Below are positions 6,457 to 7,732 of a stretch of DNA of 7,732 nucleotides, piece after piece. The DNA lies in contig JANLTC010000122.1 in NCBI GenBank assembly GCA_031362725.1, positions 1 through 7,732 of the forward strand, written 5' to 3'. How positions within the stretch are numbered: position 1 is the stretch's first letter; each line of letters begins with the position of its first letter. Origin of the DNA: PR03 sp031362725. Its GTDB lineage: Bacteria > Myxococcota_A > UBA9160 > PR03. The notes beneath the pieces were generated by a model. It did not search any database, was not told where the DNA came from, and saw only the letters and a program-made list of their open reading frames with translations. Made by a program: the position numbers and the translations under genes.

Positions 6457-7337
6457 CCGCGCACGTTAGCCGACGGACTCGGATCGGTTTCGCGCGGGGC
6501 CGCGGCGGGCTCATCGGCCCACTGGATGCGGCGGTAGTCGAAGTCGCCGCGCGCGATCGGGTTCAGCTTCACGATGTCGAAGTACGGCGAGAGATCGAAG
6601 TCGCGCGGCGTGATCAGCGTCGGGTGGCGCATCCGGAACAGACCCGTGAAGTCCCCGCTCGGCTGACCGAAGATACGGCGCGCGATCGGCCGGCGCGGTG
6701 CGTCTTCGCCCTCCTCGGGATAGGTGATCGTCGGCAGGATCGGGAAGCGGACTTTGTGGAACAACCGCGCGACGAGGCTCGAGCAGATCACCTCGGTGGG
6801 CTCGCCGCTGCCAAAGTGCAGCGCGGCGACACGCCAGCGCGGCGGCACGACCGAGACCGGGATCATGTAGCGGGCGAGATCGAAGACGTTGCGCAGGTCG
6901 TAGCGCCATCCGATCGACGCGACGGCGTCGTCCATCAGCACCGTGCAGTGTTCCTGCCGCAGCTTGTGCGGCCGGCAGATCCGCAGGTTGTAGTCGACGT
7001 ACTTGGCGACTGGACCGACCTGCACGCCGCGCGGCAGCGCCTCGACCATCAGATGCGCGGCTTCGTCGCCGAAGTGATCGCGCGCCCAATCGGCGCGCTC
7101 ACCGCCGCGCCGGAGCAGTTCGTCGCCGACGTAGAGGCCCGCATGCGACCAACAGCTCTGCGTCAGGTACCGGATCACCGCGGAGACGCGCTGATCACCT
7201 TCGACCAGGATCACGTCGCCTTTGCGAAGTCCCGATTGCAGCGCGGCGAGGTCGTTGCGCGCGCGCCGCTCATAGGAAGGAAGCGGCTCCAGCAGATAAT
7301 CGACGATCCGGTCGACGAGCCAGCGCCGCAGGCTCAC
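6453..7337 (-). CDS. YiiX/YebB-like permuted papain-fold protein (NlpC/P60 superfamily)
   Basis: This 294-residue protein has the circularly permuted papain-like order of the YiiX/YebB (DUF830-type) group. RKGDVILVEG (38-47) is followed by the histidine strand SCWSHAGLYVGD (61-72, H65), a polar residue in VEALPRGVQV (E99), and finally the nucleophile in EVICSSLVARLF (182-193, C185). The family includes predicted amidases, peptidases or acyltransferases acting on amide or thioester bonds; no substrate can be assigned. There is no signal peptide or lipobox, and the N-terminus (1-30) is amphipathic, so it may be cytoplasmic or membrane-associated. The start is GTG 7337. An in-frame TAA 13 codons upstream, with no ATG between, supports it, although the ribosome-binding site is weak (GAGAGA about 14 bases away). 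Its stop overlaps the DUF2087 start by 4 bp. The C-terminal part (200-294) is long compared with minimal family members. Confidence 0.87.
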   Translation of the reverse strand: MSLRRWLVDRIVDYLLEPLPSYERRARNDLAALQSGLRKGDVILVEGDQRVSAVIRYLTQSCWSHAGLYVGDELLRRGGERADWARDHFGDEAAHLMVEALPRGVQVGPVAKYVDYNLRICRPHKLRQEHCTVLMDDAVASIGWRYDLRNVFDLARYMIPVSVVPPRWRVAALHFGSGEPTEVICSSLVARLFHKVRFPILPTITYPEEGEDAPRRPIARRIFGQPSGDFTGLFRMRHPTLITPRDFDLSPYFDIVKLNPIARGDFDYRRIQWADEPAAAPRETDPSPSANVRG

Positions 7338-7412
7338 GTCTGCGCCCGATCTCTCTCTTCGAGACCCGCGATTTCTTTACACGGCCGGACCGATCGGCAA
7401 GCATCGGCGATC
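7338..7412. promoter_or_regulatory. Divergent spacer between YiiX-like and DUF4149-like genes
   Basis: This 75-bp spacer is less GC-rich than its surroundings around ATTTCTTTACA. On the plus strand TTTACA (7376-7381) with AAGCAT (7399-7404) at 17-base spacing is a weak sigma70-like pair for the gene at 7413. An imperfect inverted repeat, CGATCGGC (7391-7398) and GGCGATCG (7406-7413), overlaps the start codon. ATCGGC also recurs at 7393 and 7403. None of this is decisive. Confidence 0.3.
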
Positions 7413-7626
7413 GTGCTCTCCCCCGTCTCAGCTGCGCGACCGTGGCTTCGCGCGCTGCTCTGGCTCTCGCTCGGCATCTGGATCGGGGCGATGGGTCTGT
7501 TCGGAGCGATGACCCGCGTCGTGTTCGAGGTCGTCCCGACCCCGGAGATCGCGGGGCATCTGGTGAGCCGGTTGCTCCAGCCGCTGCTCGCCGCCGGCGC
7601 GGTGCTGGGGGCTGGACTGGCGGTGG
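7413..7626 (+). CDS. DUF4149-like membrane protein, N-terminal part only
   Basis: About 71 residues are readable from GTG 7413 before the sequence degenerates. A basic start (ARPWLRALL) leads into a hydrophobic helix (about 13-33, WLSLGIWIGAMGLFGAM). The stretch TRVVFEVVPTPEIAGHLVSRLLQPL and a second helix (about 54-71) follow. The pattern of a G-rich helix, a pre-VP segment, then AG.LV and a second helix resembles DUF4149 small inner-membrane proteins of unknown function. The ribosome-binding site is weak. The frame continues through the poly-G region to a TAG at 7680-7682, but that part is not credible, so the gene should be treated as truncated by bad sequence or a contig end. The assignment rests on a short stretch. 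Confidence 0.55.
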
Positions 7627-7732
7627 GGGGGGGGCGACACGGGGGGGGGGGGCGCCCGGAAGCGGGGGGGGGGGGGGGGTAGAGATGGGGAGGGGGGAGA
7701 AAAAGAGGGGGGGGGCGGGGGGGGGGGGGGGG
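7626..7732. other. Low-quality poly-G tail
   Basis: The last ~107 bases are G-homopolymers of up to about 16 bases broken by isolated C, A or T. The change is abrupt from well-formed coding sequence. This is the usual appearance of two-colour sequencing chemistry reading no signal as G, carried into the end of an assembled contig. No gene, repeat family or structure should be read from it. Confidence 0.85.

Noticed and set aside
6624..7412. N-terminal 263 codons of a 352-codon plus-strand frame ending in the DUF4149-like gene
   Set aside because: This part is antisense to the YiiX-like gene; only the segment from 7413 onward has membrane-protein character.
7626..7732. G-quadruplex or telomere-like G-rich repeat
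   Set aside because: Irregular G-runs with an abrupt onset at the end of the sequence are better explained by sequencing failure.
1..7732. CRISPR array, tRNA, insertion sequence, phage or defence cassette
   Set aside because: No regularly spaced repeats, tRNA-like cloverleaf, transposase or integrase motifs, or terminal inverted repeats were seen on reading both strands.

Overview
The window is high-GC bacterial chromosomal DNA, apart from a corrupted tail. A lipoprotein with a lipobox, a CcmI/CycH-type domain and strong codon bias to G or C at third positions point to a Gram-negative organism, plausibly a deltaproteobacterium/Myxococcota-like or similar environmental lineage. The species cannot be named from the sequence. 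There are no tRNA or rRNA genes, CRISPR repeats, insertion sequences or phage genes, and no gene-free stretch longer than about 80 bp until the damaged tail.

Region 1 (1-4968, minus strand) is a compact four-gene cluster, read from right to left. It begins with a small lipoprotein carrying a CcmI/CycH-like C-terminal domain. A NUDIX hydrolase of the ADP-ribose pyrophosphatase type follows, then a thiamine-diphosphate-dependent 2-oxoacid decarboxylase-like enzyme, and last a large membrane protein with an N-terminal signal peptide that is still open at base 1. The last three genes overlap by 4 bp at each junction (TTGA, then GTGA), which indicates one operon with translational coupling. The large membrane protein is easy to miss because it starts with GTG and leaves the window before its stop codon, yet it fills the whole first 2,085 bases.

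Region 2 (4969-5036) is a 68-bp divergent spacer with a perfect 12-bp palindrome and a 10-bp-period direct repeat. It must hold the promoters of the operon and of the plus-strand gene. Region 3 (5037-6044, plus strand) is an APH/methylthioribose-kinase-like phosphotransferase.

Region 4 (6037-7337, minus strand) is a two-gene unit with an ATGA overlap: a YiiX/YebB-like permuted papain-fold (NlpC/P60 superfamily) protein followed by a DUF2087 protein. The latter converges on the kinase and overlaps its stop by 8 bp. Region 5 (7338-7412) is a second short divergent spacer. Region 6 (7413 onward) is the start of a plus-strand membrane protein resembling DUF4149. After about base 7626 the sequence collapses into G-homopolymers typical of two-colour sequencing failure at a contig end and should not be interpreted biologically.

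The genes do not form a pathway I can name. The points worth following are the uncharacterised membrane protein with its conserved-looking architecture, the stand-alone CcmI-type lipoprotein at the head of its operon, and the coupled YiiX-like/DUF2087 pair. I see no clear evidence of a new defence or mobile system.
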